DNA of 64,000 nt, from NCBI GenBank assembly GCA_963728395.1, contig CAVSJJ010000001.1, forward strand, positions 310,001 to 374,000, written 5' to 3'. The notes under the pieces are model-generated. The model ran no database searches. It was not told the origin of the DNA and saw nothing but the letters and a program-made list of their open reading frames with translations. The first letter of the stretch is position 1. The number at the start of each line of letters is the position of its first letter. The stretch comes from CAVSJJ01 sp963728395. GTDB taxonomy: Bacteria > Actinomycetota > Actinomycetes > Actinomycetales > Dermatophilaceae. A program made the position numbers and the translations under genes. Of the stretch, positions 24,885 through 33,117 are shown in pieces.

Positions 24885-25957
24885 GTACCGTGCACGTCGT
24901 CCTGCCCGACGGCATCGACGACCCCAGCCGGCCCAGCGGCGGCAACACCTACGACCGCCGGATGTGCGACGGGTTGTCCCGATGCGGATGGCGGGTCCGC
25001 GAGATGCCCCAGATGGGCTCCTGGCCACGCGCCGACCCAGCCGCCCGTCGGCGACTGTCAGCCGCGCTCGGCCGCCTCCCCGACGGCTCCGTGGTGCTCA
25101 TCGACGGGCTGGTGGCGTCCGGCGTCCCCGGCGTCCTCCTGCCCGAGGTAGGACGACTCAGACTCGTCGTTCTCGTCCATCTCCCCCTCGGGCTGGGGGG
25201 CCCCGCGCGGCGGCCGCGGGATGTCCTGGTGGAGCACCGCCGGGAGTCCGCCGTCCTCACCGCGGTCGCGGCCGTCGTCGCCACCAGCCAGTGGGCCCGC
25301 GACTGGCTGACGACGGCATACCGGCTGCCCGACGCCCACCTCTCCGTCGTCCGACCGGGGGCCGACCCGGCCCTTCGGGCGGCCGGCAGCACCACCGGTG
25401 GGCGTCTCGTCTGCGTCGGCGCCGTCACGCCCGTCAAGGGCCAGGACGTGCTCGTCGACTCCCTGGCGGGCGCCGCAGACCTCGGTTGGTCCTGCTCCTG
25501 CATTGGTTCGACGACCACGGATCTCACCTTCAGCGCGGGGGTGGGCCGCCGGGCCACCGATGCGGGCCTGGGCGACCGCGTGCGGTTCACCGGTCCACTG
25601 GTCGGCGAGGACATCGCCCGCGCCTACGCGCGCGCAGACCTGCTGGTCGTGCCGTCCCGGGCGGAGACCTTCGGGATGGTCGTCACGGAGGCGCTCGCGC
25701 GAGGGGTGCCCATCGTCGGCTCCGATGTCGGGGGCCTGCCCGAGGCACTGGGAGCGACGGCGGACGGCGGTGCTCCCGGACTCCTCGTCCCCCCCGAGGA
25801 CCCCGTCGCGCTCGCCGGCGCCCTCCGGAGATGGCTGACCGACGCGGTGCTGCGCGAGCGCCTGCGCAACCGGGCCCAGGAACGTCGCGCCGGCCTCGGC
25901 GACTGGTCGGCTGCCGTCGTCGCACTGTCCGACGTGCTCGAGGGGGTGGCCGCGTGA
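24881..25957 (+). CDS. GT4-family glycosyltransferase
   Basis: This encodes 358 residues of the GT-B fold. The C-terminal donor domain has VGAVTPVKGQDVLVDSL and the E-x7-E motif in AETFGMVVTEALARGVP, followed by VGSDVGGLPEAL. The GTG at 24881 overlaps the PTPS-like stop by four bases (GTGA). It would transfer a sugar from a nucleotide-sugar donor. In this operon the acceptor could be the pterin/pyrimidine-like product or a membrane carrier. Confidence 0.88.
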   Translation: MSTVHVVLPDGIDDPSRPSGGNTYDRRMCDGLSRCGWRVREMPQMGSWPRADPAARRRLSAALGRLPDGSVVLIDGLVASGVPGVLLPEVGRLRLVVLVHLPLGLGGPARRPRDVLVEHRRESAVLTAVAAVVATSQWARDWLTTAYRLPDAHLSVVRPGADPALRAAGSTTGGRLVCVGAVTPVKGQDVLVDSLAGAADLGWSCSCIGSTTTDLTFSAGVGRRATDAGLGDRVRFTGPLVGEDIARAYARADLLVVPSRAETFGMVVTEALARGVPIVGSDVGGLPEALGATADGGAPGLLVPPEDPVALAGALRRWLTDAVLRERLRNRAQERRAGLGDWSAAVVALSDVLEGVAA

Positions 25958-26790
25958 GCGTCACCCCAGTCCGCGTGAGCGCTGACTGGCTGCGGCTCCG
26001 CGAACCCGCCGACGCCGCGGCCCGCTCGGTCGGGCTCGCCCTGACGGTCCGCTCGGGGCGGCCCGCACGCTGTCCCTGGGTGGTGCACGACCTGGCGTGC
26101 GGGAGCGGCTCGATGGGGCGCTGGCTCAGCGCGCACCTGGAGGGTGCACAGCACTGGGTGCTGCACGATCTGGACGCCGAACTCCTCGCTGCCGCCGCCG
26201 AAGACCGGCCGATGGCCCGGGGCGGGCACCCACGCCCGACGGTCGAGACCCGGCTGAGCGACGTGACCCGGCTGGGTCCGCGCGACCTGGCCGGTGCCTC
26301 GCTGGTCACCGCCTCAGCCCTGCTCGACCTGCTCACCGCGGACGAGCTCGAGCGTCTGGTGCGCTCCTGTGTCACGACCGCGGTGCCCGTGCTCGTCATG
26401 CTGTCCGTCACCGGTCGGGTCCGCTTCGACCCACCCGACCCGCTGGACGGCGTCCTCCGCGCGGCGTTCAACGACCACCAGCGCCGAAGGACGTTCCGTG
26501 GCGTGCTCCTCGGGCCGGAGGCCGCGCAGCATGCGGTGAGCATGTTCACGGCTCTCGGTTCCCAGGTCAGGACCAGACCCAGCCCCTGGCGGCTCGACGC
26601 CCGACAGTGCTCGCTGCTGAGGACGTGGCTGCGCGGGTGGGTCGGCGCCGCGGTGGAGCGGCGGCCCGATCTCGGGCCGACCGTGGCGGCATACGCCGAG
26701 CGTCGAGAGGCTCAGTGCGACGCCGGCGCACTGACCGTCACCGTGGGGCACGTGGACCTGTTGGCGACTCCGGGGCGAGCGCGCCGATGA
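25954..26790 (+). CDS. SAM-dependent methyltransferase (first of two in the operon)
   Basis: This encodes 278 residues. Motif I of the class I methyltransferase fold reads VVHDLACGSGSMGRWL near 34-49, with an acidic residue at the end of strand 2 (HDLDAE). Later parts (VTASALLDLLTADELERLV) fit the same fold. The GTG at 25954 overlaps the glycosyltransferase stop by four bases; a second GTG at 25975 is possible. The acceptor is unknown. Confidence 0.8.
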   Translation: MSVTPVRVSADWLRLREPADAAARSVGLALTVRSGRPARCPWVVHDLACGSGSMGRWLSAHLEGAQHWVLHDLDAELLAAAAEDRPMARGGHPRPTVETRLSDVTRLGPRDLAGASLVTASALLDLLTADELERLVRSCVTTAVPVLVMLSVTGRVRFDPPDPLDGVLRAAFNDHQRRRTFRGVLLGPEAAQHAVSMFTALGSQVRTRPSPWRLDARQCSLLRTWLRGWVGAAVERRPDLGPTVAAYAERREAQCDAGALTVTVGHVDLLATPGRARR

Positions 26791-27779
26791 ACCGGGGGCG
26801 GCAGTCGTGGCCCGGGGTACGCCCACTGGGTGGCGTGGCACTCCTTGCCGTGATCCTCGCCGTCGTCGGCCCGGACGCGGCCATCGCGGCCCTGCGGTCG
26901 GTGGATGCGCGCAGCCTGGTGGCCGGATCGCTGGTGGCCGCGGTCACGACGATCACCGCCGCCTGGCGGTGGCGCCTCGTGTCACGGCGGCTCGGCGCCG
27001 AGCTGTCGCTGCGCTCGGCCGTTGCGGAGTGCTACCGCGCGCAGTTCCTCAACGCCACCCTGCCCGGAGGCGTCGCCGGCGACGTGGGCCGCGGGGTCCG
27101 TTACGGTCGGTCGATCGACGACCTGGGCCGCGGGCTGAGGTCGGTGGCGTGGGAGCGGGCCTGGGGACAGCTGGTGCTCGTCCTCTGTGCGGCACCCGTG
27201 GTCCTCATCGAAGCCCGGCGAATGCCGTGGGCCGGCCCGCCGTTCCGCATTCAGCTCCTCGCCCTGGCGGGCGGGGTGGGAGCGACGCTCGCGGGGTGGC
27301 ACTGGGCGCCGGGCCTGGCTGTCCGCATTCGCCGGACACTCACCGATGACGCCCGGGCTCTGCTGGCGCCCACCGCATCCGTGCCCGTTCTCGTCGCGTC
27401 GGTCGTCGTCCTCGCCGGCCATGTCGCGACGTTCCGGCTGGCCGCGCAGGTGGTAGGAGCCTCGATCGACGAGGGCCGGCTCATCAGTGTGGCCCTGGTC
27501 GTCCTGCTCCTCGGCGGGATCCCGCTCAACATCGCCGGATGGGGGCCGCGCGAGGGAGCGGCGGCCTGGGCCTTCGCCGCGGCGGGATGGGGGTCGGCGA
27601 CCGGGCTGGCCGTCGCCGTGGCCTACGGCACCATCGCCCTCGTGGCGACCCTTCCTGGCGCCGCCGTCCTGCTCGTGACCCGATCCAGGCGTCGGCCCTT
27701 GCCGGCGCAAGCCCTCGGTCCGGCCGACCGCGCGGGCCACCCACCGGCCGAGATCCGGGGGCTTGGGACCGATGGCTGA
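26787..27779 (+). CDS. Membrane protein of the lysylphosphatidylglycerol synthase-TM / UPF0104 family
   Basis: This encodes 330 residues with about eight membrane helices. It has the family phrase LPGGVAGDVGRGVRYGRS near 92-109 and a late GPREGAAAWAF. Family members resemble the membrane half of MprF and AglD and are often linked to glycolipid or polyprenyl-sugar handling. The ATG at 26787 overlaps the methyltransferase stop (ATGA). Here it may flip or move a glycosylated lipid product across the membrane; that role is inferred. Confidence 0.8.
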   Translation: MNRGRQSWPGVRPLGGVALLAVILAVVGPDAAIAALRSVDARSLVAGSLVAAVTTITAAWRWRLVSRRLGAELSLRSAVAECYRAQFLNATLPGGVAGDVGRGVRYGRSIDDLGRGLRSVAWERAWGQLVLVLCAAPVVLIEARRMPWAGPPFRIQLLALAGGVGATLAGWHWAPGLAVRIRRTLTDDARALLAPTASVPVLVASVVVLAGHVATFRLAAQVVGASIDEGRLISVALVVLLLGGIPLNIAGWGPREGAAAWAFAAAGWGSATGLAVAVAYGTIALVATLPGAAVLLVTRSRRRPLPAQALGPADRAGHPPAEIRGLGTDG

Positions 27780-28485
27780 GCGTCCCTACACCCTTCTGAG
27801 CTGTGCCATGTCGCTGGACGGCTACCTCGACGACACCACTGGCCGACGGCTCGTGCTGTCCAGCGAGCAGGACCTGGACCGGCTCGACGCGGTGCGGGCG
27901 GCCTGCGACGCCATCCTCGTCGGCGCGGCCACGGTCCGAGCCGACGACCCTCGGCTTCTCGTTCGAGACGCTGCCCGCCGCGACCGACGGGTCGCCGGAG
28001 GACGACCGCCGACTCCGCACAAGGTCACGGTGACCCAGCGAGGCGACCTGGAGCCCACGGCCGCCTTCTTCTCGACCGGGCAGTGCCCCAAGTCCGTCTA
28101 CTGCTCGACGGCGGTCGCCGACCGGACGCGGGCCCGGCTGTCCGGTCTGGCGACCGTCATCTCCTCGGGCGACCGGCCCTCGATGGACGGCGTGAGCCGG
28201 CATCTGGCGGAGCAGGGCGTGCGCCGCCTCCTCGTCGAAGGTGGCCAGCAGATCCACACCCAGTTCCTCGCCGCCGGCCTGGCCGATGAGCTGCACGTCG
28301 TCGTGGCGCCGTTCTTCGTCGCCGACTCCCGGGCGCACCGGGTGGTCGCCGACGGACCCATGCCCTGGAGCCGTGATCGGCGGGGCACCCTCGCCGAGGT
28401 CCGGCGCCTGGGGGATGTTGCCCTTCTCCGCTATGCCCTGTCACGACGATTCGACCCCGACGGCCCAGGAGGCGCAGCGCGATGA
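27772..28485 (+). CDS. RibD C-terminal-domain (dihydrofolate-reductase-fold) reductase
   Basis: This encodes 237 residues of the RibD_C/DHFR-like fold. It has AMSLDGYLDD at the start, DAILVGAATVRADDPRLLVR, and VRRLLVEGGQQIHTQFLAAG with the NADPH-binding GG pair. Stand-alone members reduce the ribosylamino-pyrimidine made from GTP to the ribitylamino form. The deaminase half of RibD is absent. The ATG at 27772 overlaps the membrane-protein gene by eight bases, and its stop overlaps the next gene. It should act directly after the GTP cyclohydrolase II encoded next. Confidence 0.88.
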   Translation: MAERPYTLLSCAMSLDGYLDDTTGRRLVLSSEQDLDRLDAVRAACDAILVGAATVRADDPRLLVRDAARRDRRVAGGRPPTPHKVTVTQRGDLEPTAAFFSTGQCPKSVYCSTAVADRTRARLSGLATVISSGDRPSMDGVSRHLAEQGVRRLLVEGGQQIHTQFLAAGLADELHVVVAPFFVADSRAHRVVADGPMPWSRDRRGTLAEVRRLGDVALLRYALSRRFDPDGPGGAAR

Positions 28486-29234
28486 CCCACAGCCGACCGA
28501 CCGCGTCGATCCGCACCGAGGTCCAGCTCCCGCTCCGCTTCGCCGACGGGTTCCAGACCGTGGCACGGGTACTCACCTTCGACGGCCTGGCCGACGGGCG
28601 AGAGCACCTCGCCCTCGGACTGGGCAAGGCCTCGCCGGCGTCGAGGAGGTGGACGGGGACCGGCGGGCCCGGCGGCATACCGCTGGTCCGCCTGCACAGC
28701 GAGTGCCTCACGGGCGATGTCTTCGGGAGCCAACGCTGCGACTGCGGCGCCCAGATGCGGGAGGCCGTGGAGCGGATCACCGAGGCAGGTGGCTACCTGC
28801 TCTACCTCCGACAGGAGGGCCGCGGCATCGGCCTCTACCCCAAGCTCGACGCCTACGCGCTCCAGGACGAGGGCCTCGACACCTACGAGGCCAACCTCGC
28901 CCTCGGGTTCCCCGCCGATGACCGCGACTATGCGGTGGCCGCCCAGATGCTCCACGCGCTCGGGGTCCGGGAGGTCGCGCTGTTGACCAACAACCCGGAC
29001 AAGGTGGACCAGCTCGCCGGCCTCGACATCGCCGTCACCGAGATCGTTTGCACCGGGGTCCACTGGAGTCCGGCGAACACTCGCTATCTGACCGCGAAGC
29101 TGCTGCGCGGGGCGCACACCTTCGCCCCCGCCGGCACCGGCGCGGACACGGCCCGACCAGCGGGGGCGCGGCACGCCATCGTCGACGACGGCACCCTCGC
29201 CGGCCTGGCACGAGGACCGTGGCGTCGCCCATGA
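28482..29234 (+). CDS. GTP cyclohydrolase II (RibA-type)
   Basis: This encodes 250 residues. The zinc site is complete: HSECLTGDVFGSQRCDCG has C-x10-C-x-C. RQEGRGIGLYPKL and LQDEGLDTYEANLALGF match the GTP-binding core, and ADDRDY keeps the catalytic Asp and Arg. LLTNNPDKV is also typical. The enzyme opens GTP to 2,5-diamino-6-ribosylamino-pyrimidinone phosphate, the first step toward riboflavin, F0 and related compounds. No other riboflavin gene is nearby, so it probably serves this operon. ATGA overlaps join it to both neighbours. It appears catalytically intact, in contrast to the PTPS-like protein. Confidence 0.9.
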   Translation: MTHSRPTASIRTEVQLPLRFADGFQTVARVLTFDGLADGREHLALGLGKASPASRRWTGTGGPGGIPLVRLHSECLTGDVFGSQRCDCGAQMREAVERITEAGGYLLYLRQEGRGIGLYPKLDAYALQDEGLDTYEANLALGFPADDRDYAVAAQMLHALGVREVALLTNNPDKVDQLAGLDIAVTEIVCTGVHWSPANTRYLTAKLLRGAHTFAPAGTGADTARPAGARHAIVDDGTLAGLARGPWRRP

Positions 29235-31711
29235 GCCGGGCCGGCACGGAGGCGACCACCGCCGAGCGAACCGCTCCGACGGGTGACGCGAGCAACGGGG
29301 GCTCCCTGAGCCGGCCGCTGGCTGCCCACCTCACCGGAGGCGTCGCAGGAGTCGTCGTCGCGTCGACGGCGCTGTGGGCGACGGGTCGGCTCGGCGCGGC
29401 GGGATCGGCGGTGGGCCTCGGATGCGCCGCTGTCCTCGCCGTCCTCGTCCATCGGGGTGTCTCGCGCGCCGGACGGGACCGGCTGCTACCGGGGGACGTC
29501 GTCACCTTCGCCCGGGCACTGCTCGCGTGCGTCGTCGCCGCCCTGACGACCGAGTCCGTCCTCGGCCGGTCCTCGGCCGCGACCGCGCTCGTGACCGTGG
29601 CCGCCGCCGCCCTCGCCCTCGATGCCGTCGACGGGTCCGTCGCCCGCCGGACCGGGACGGTCACGCCGTTCGGAGGCCGCTTCGACGGCGAGGCCGACGC
29701 CTTTCTCATCCTCGTCCTCAGCCTCGCCGCCGCCCACCTCATCGGATGGTGGGTGCTGGGGGCCGGACTCGCACGGTATGCCTTCGCGGTGGCCGGATGG
29801 GCACTCCCGTGGCTGCGTCGCGAGCTCGACTTCCGGCACTGGCGCAAGGTCGTGACCGCCGTCGTGGGTATCGCGCTCACGACCGCCAACGCGACCATCG
29901 TGCCCCGGCCGCTCGCCGCGACGGGCGCGGTGGTGGCCCTGGTCCTGTTGGGCGAGTCGTTCGGCCGGGATGTCCTCTGGCTGTGGCGGCGTCGCCTCTC
30001 CCCTGCACCCTCCGGCCCCGGCGCGCCTCACGTCAGTGCGCGGAAGCGGCGGCTGCGCGCCGGGGCCCGGCGGCTACGCGCCGGGGCATCCCGGACCACG
30101 GCCGTCGCGGCGCTCGGCCTGTCCTGGTGTGCGCTGGTCGCCCCGGCCCGGCCGAACCAGCTCACCCCACTCGCCTTCCTCCGGCTTCCGGTGGAAGCGG
30201 TGGTCGTGGCCGGCCTGGTTCTCATCGTCCCCACGGGGGCACGGCGACTCGTCGCCACGCTCGCGGGCGTGGGCCTGGGGACACTCGCCCTGTCGACGAT
30301 CCTCGACCTCGCCACCTACGCGGTGCTGGACCGGCCGTTCGACATCGCCACCGACATCGGGACGATCCGATCGGGCCTGTCCTTCGCCCAGGACGGCGCG
30401 GGGACCGCGGTTACCATCGGTAGTGCGGTGGGCGGCCTGGTGATCCTCACGCTCGCGCTCGTCGGCATACCGTGGGCGGTCCGGCGCACGGCGGCGGCCG
30501 CTGCTGCACATCGCACCGGGGCGCTGCAAGCCGTCGTCGCGGGCGCGACGGTCTGGACAGCGGTGGCGGTCATCGGGGTGCAGGGCGTCGGCGGCAGACC
30601 GGTCGCCGCCGCTCAGGCCGGGCCGTATGCCGTCGCGAAGGTGGGGGCCGTCACCACGGCCCTGCGCGACCGAGCGGCCTTCGAGCGGGCTCTTGCCGAG
30701 GACCCCTTTCACGACATCGTCTCCACCGACCTCTCGGCGCTGAGCGGCAAGGACGTTCTCGTCGTCTTCGTCGAGAGCTACGGACGTGTGGCCCTCGAGG
30801 GCCCCGCCGCCGCATCCGTCCGTGAGGTGCTCGACGGCCACACCGCGCGGCTGGCCGTCTCCGGGCTCGAGGCGAGGAGCGCCTTCCTCACCTCCCCCAC
30901 CTTCGGCGGCAGCAGCTGGCTCGCGCACGCCACGCTGCAGTCCGGCCTCTGGGTGGACAACCAGGCCCGGTACGACCAGCTCCTGGCGAGCGACCGGGCC
31001 ACCTTGACGTCGGCCTTCGCGCACAACGGCTGGCGCACGGTGGCCCTGCTGCCCTCGACGCGCGGCGGATGGCCCGACGGACGGGCGTTCTACAGGTACG
31101 ACGCCGTCTACGGACGGACCGGGCTGGGCTACGCGGGACCGACCTTCGGCTTCTCGGCGATGCCCGACCAGTACGCGCTTGCCGCGTTCAACCGCCTCGA
31201 GCTGAGCGGCACACCCCGTGCGCCCGTCATGGCGGAGATCGACCTGACGTCCAGCCACGCGCCGTGGGCACCGTTGCCGAGGGCGGTGGGCTGGGATGCC
31301 CTGGGCGACGGGTCGGTCTTCGGCGGTGTCAGGGCACAGGCAGAGTCCGCCGCGGAACTGTGGAGCGACCCCGCCGACGTCCCCGCGGCATACCGAGCAT
31401 CGATCGCCTACTCACTGAGCAGCATGCTGTCCTTCGCGGAGCGCCCGCGCGACCACGACCTCGTTGTCGTGCTGTTGGGTGACCACCAGCCTGCGGCGAC
31501 CGTCAGCGGGTTCGGGGCCGACCACGACGTGCCCGTCAGCATCATCGCCCGTGACCCGGCCGTCCTCGCGGCGGCCTCCTCTTGGGGATGGGTGTCGGGA
31601 CTCGTTCCGGGCCCGGCCGCACCGGTGTGGCCCATGAATGCCGTCCGTGACCGGTTCCTCACCGACTTCAGCTCGGGCGGCCCGGCATCCCAGAACGCTC
31701 CACGCCCGTGA
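29231..31711 (+). CDS. CDP-alcohol phosphatidyltransferase fused to an alkaline-phosphatase-superfamily (LtaS/sulfatase-like) domain
   Basis: This encodes 826 residues. The complete CDP-alcohol phosphatidyltransferase motif is present: D131-x2-D134-G-x2-A138-R139-x8-G148-x3-D152-x3-D156, within a multi-helix membrane domain (about 30-260). A second block of membrane helices spans about 285-460. From about 505 an extracellular alkaline-phosphatase/sulfatase-like domain follows, with VFVESYGR, a TFGGSSWL stretch in the nucleophile region, TSSHAPW and LLGDHQP. The first domain would join a CDP-activated group to an alcohol; the second would hydrolyse or transfer a phospho group outside. The start overlaps the RibA stop (ATGA). 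Confidence 0.82.
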   Translation: MSRAGTEATTAERTAPTGDASNGGSLSRPLAAHLTGGVAGVVVASTALWATGRLGAAGSAVGLGCAAVLAVLVHRGVSRAGRDRLLPGDVVTFARALLACVVAALTTESVLGRSSAATALVTVAAAALALDAVDGSVARRTGTVTPFGGRFDGEADAFLILVLSLAAAHLIGWWVLGAGLARYAFAVAGWALPWLRRELDFRHWRKVVTAVVGIALTTANATIVPRPLAATGAVVALVLLGESFGRDVLWLWRRRLSPAPSGPGAPHVSARKRRLRAGARRLRAGASRTTAVAALGLSWCALVAPARPNQLTPLAFLRLPVEAVVVAGLVLIVPTGARRLVATLAGVGLGTLALSTILDLATYAVLDRPFDIATDIGTIRSGLSFAQDGAGTAVTIGSAVGGLVILTLALVGIPWAVRRTAAAAAAHRTGALQAVVAGATVWTAVAVIGVQGVGGRPVAAAQAGPYAVAKVGAVTTALRDRAAFERALAEDPFHDIVSTDLSALSGKDVLVVFVESYGRVALEGPAAASVREVLDGHTARLAVSGLEARSAFLTSPTFGGSSWLAHATLQSGLWVDNQARYDQLLASDRATLTSAFAHNGWRTVALLPSTRGGWPDGRAFYRYDAVYGRTGLGYAGPTFGFSAMPDQYALAAFNRLELSGTPRAPVMAEIDLTSSHAPWAPLPRAVGWDALGDGSVFGGVRAQAESAAELWSDPADVPAAYRASIAYSLSSMLSFAERPRDHDLVVVLLGDHQPAATVSGFGADHDVPVSIIARDPAVLAAASSWGWVSGLVPGPAAPVWPMNAVRDRFLTDFSSGGPASQNAPRP

Positions 31712-32478
31712 CGACGGTCGGCCCAGTCACGCTTGAGGTGGCGCTCCGGCGGGCACGCTCGGCTGCGTTCGGTCCCGCTGAGTTCGTGGGGCAGGAGAGC
31801 TTCGTCACCGCCGGCGAGGTCCGGGATCTGGCGCTCCGCGCCGGCATCGGCCCCGGCGTGTCGGTGCTCGACCTGTGCTGCGGGTCCGCCGGGCCGGGTC
31901 TGTTCTTGACCCGGGAGCTGGGGTGCCGCTACCTCGGCATCGACCAGAGCGCCGCAGCCATCGATCGGGCCGGCGCACAGGCTGCGGGCGAGGGCCTGAA
32001 GTGCCGCTTCCTCGTCGGTCGCGTCCCACCGCTCCCGCGAGGTCCGTTCGACGTCGTGCTCATGCTCGAGACCCTCCTCGCGTTCCCCGACAAGCGCGCG
32101 CTGCTTCGACAGGTCCACGAATCGCTCGCAGAAGGGGGGCGGTTCGTCTTCACCGTCGAGGCCGGAGGGCCCCTGTCTCGGCGCGAGCGCGCTCAGATGC
32201 CGGAGTCGGACACGGTGTGGGTGATGCCGCTGCCCGATCTCATCTGCGAGCTTCGGGGGGTCGGACTGCGCGTGAGCTGGTTGACCGAGACGAGTGCGAC
32301 CCGTCGCAGCATCATCGACGCCCTCATCGCGGCCTACACGACGGCCAGGTCGGAGGTGCCCGGGTCAGCGGGACGCGAGACGGTCGAGCGGCTCCTTCGC
32401 GCACATCGCGTATGGAGCCGGTGGGTCCGCACCGGACGGATACGCACGTTCGCCCTCGTCGCCGAGCAGCGCCGGTGA
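31708..32478 (+). CDS. SAM-dependent methyltransferase (second of two in the operon)
   Basis: This encodes 256 residues. Motif I reads VLDLCCGSAGPGLFL near 53-67, with YLGIDQSAAAI after it and FDVVLMLETL for the later strand, a class I methyltransferase like the UbiE/Methyltransf_25 group. The GTG at 31708 overlaps the fusion-protein stop (GTGA). It is the last gene of the nine-gene operon; 159 bases without a gene follow. Confidence 0.83.
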   Translation: MTTVGPVTLEVALRRARSAAFGPAEFVGQESFVTAGEVRDLALRAGIGPGVSVLDLCCGSAGPGLFLTRELGCRYLGIDQSAAAIDRAGAQAAGEGLKCRFLVGRVPPLPRGPFDVVLMLETLLAFPDKRALLRQVHESLAEGGRFVFTVEAGGPLSRRERAQMPESDTVWVMPLPDLICELRGVGLRVSWLTETSATRRSIIDALIAAYTTARSEVPGSAGRETVERLLRAHRVWSRWVRTGRIRTFALVAEQRR

Positions 32479-32637
32479 GCGGAGCCAACGAGGGCAGGCC
32501 TGCGACATACCGCATGACGTCAAGGACAACCACGGGCTCGGGTCGGAGTCCCGGGTGGCGCATCAGGACCACCGGGCACCGCGGAGCAGGTCCCAGGGGG
32601 GCGTTTCTCCGGATGCCGTTGTGGACATGACCCCTGC

Positions 32638-33102
32638 GTGAGCACCTTCTCCGTCCGCCGCGTCTCCGAGGCCACCGTCCTCCACCCTCCCGACACGGTG
32701 TGGTCGGTCCTCACCGATCCCGACGCGCTCGTGGGTCTCACCCCCCTCGTGCGCCGGATCACCGTCGACGGTGACCGGTGGCATTGGCAGCTGGTCACCG
32801 TCCCGGTGCTGTCCGAGCGGGTCCAGCCCGCCTTCACCGAGGTCATGGCGTTCGAGCCGGCCGAGCGGATCACGTTCTCGCCGGCGCCCGAGCGACCCGA
32901 GGAGATCAGCACCGTCGACGGTGTCTACGCGCTCCGCCCCGCCGAGGAAGGGACCCGGCTCAGCATCGACCTGACGGTGGGGCTGCGGCTGCCGCTGCCG
33001 CGCCTCGCGTCGCCGGCGGTGCGGACGGCGATCGGGGTCGTCCTGACCCAGATGGGCGACGGCTTCGCCCGCAACCTCGAGCACCATCTCTCCCAGAACT
33101 GA
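32638..33102 (+). CDS. SRPBCC-family (START-like) protein
   Basis: This encodes 154 residues with the SRPBCC pattern: TVLHPPDTVWSVLTDPDALV at the start, EVMAFEPAERITFSPAPERP in the middle, and a long C-terminal helix (GVVLTQMGDGFARNLEHHL). Such proteins form a hydrophobic pocket for lipids or aromatic ligands. The GTG at 32638 lacks a strong ribosome site. It lies 15 bases before the antiporter gene, so the two may be co-transcribed. Confidence 0.75.
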   Translation: MSTFSVRRVSEATVLHPPDTVWSVLTDPDALVGLTPLVRRITVDGDRWHWQLVTVPVLSERVQPAFTEVMAFEPAERITFSPAPERPEEISTVDGVYALRPAEEGTRLSIDLTVGLRLPLPRLASPAVRTAIGVVLTQMGDGFARNLEHHLSQN

Positions 33103-33117
33103 CGAACGGAGTGGCCC

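Noticed and set aside
23232..25028. A 598-codon minus-strand open frame
   Set aside because: It is antisense to the dehydrogenase and PTPS-like genes, with no domain or ribosome site of its own.
27772..29234. Assignment of the RibD-type and RibA-type genes as the riboflavin operon
   Set aside because: No lumazine synthase, riboflavin synthase or dihydroxybutanone-phosphate synthase gene is present, and the RibD deaminase part is missing. The genes sit inside an unrelated coupled operon.
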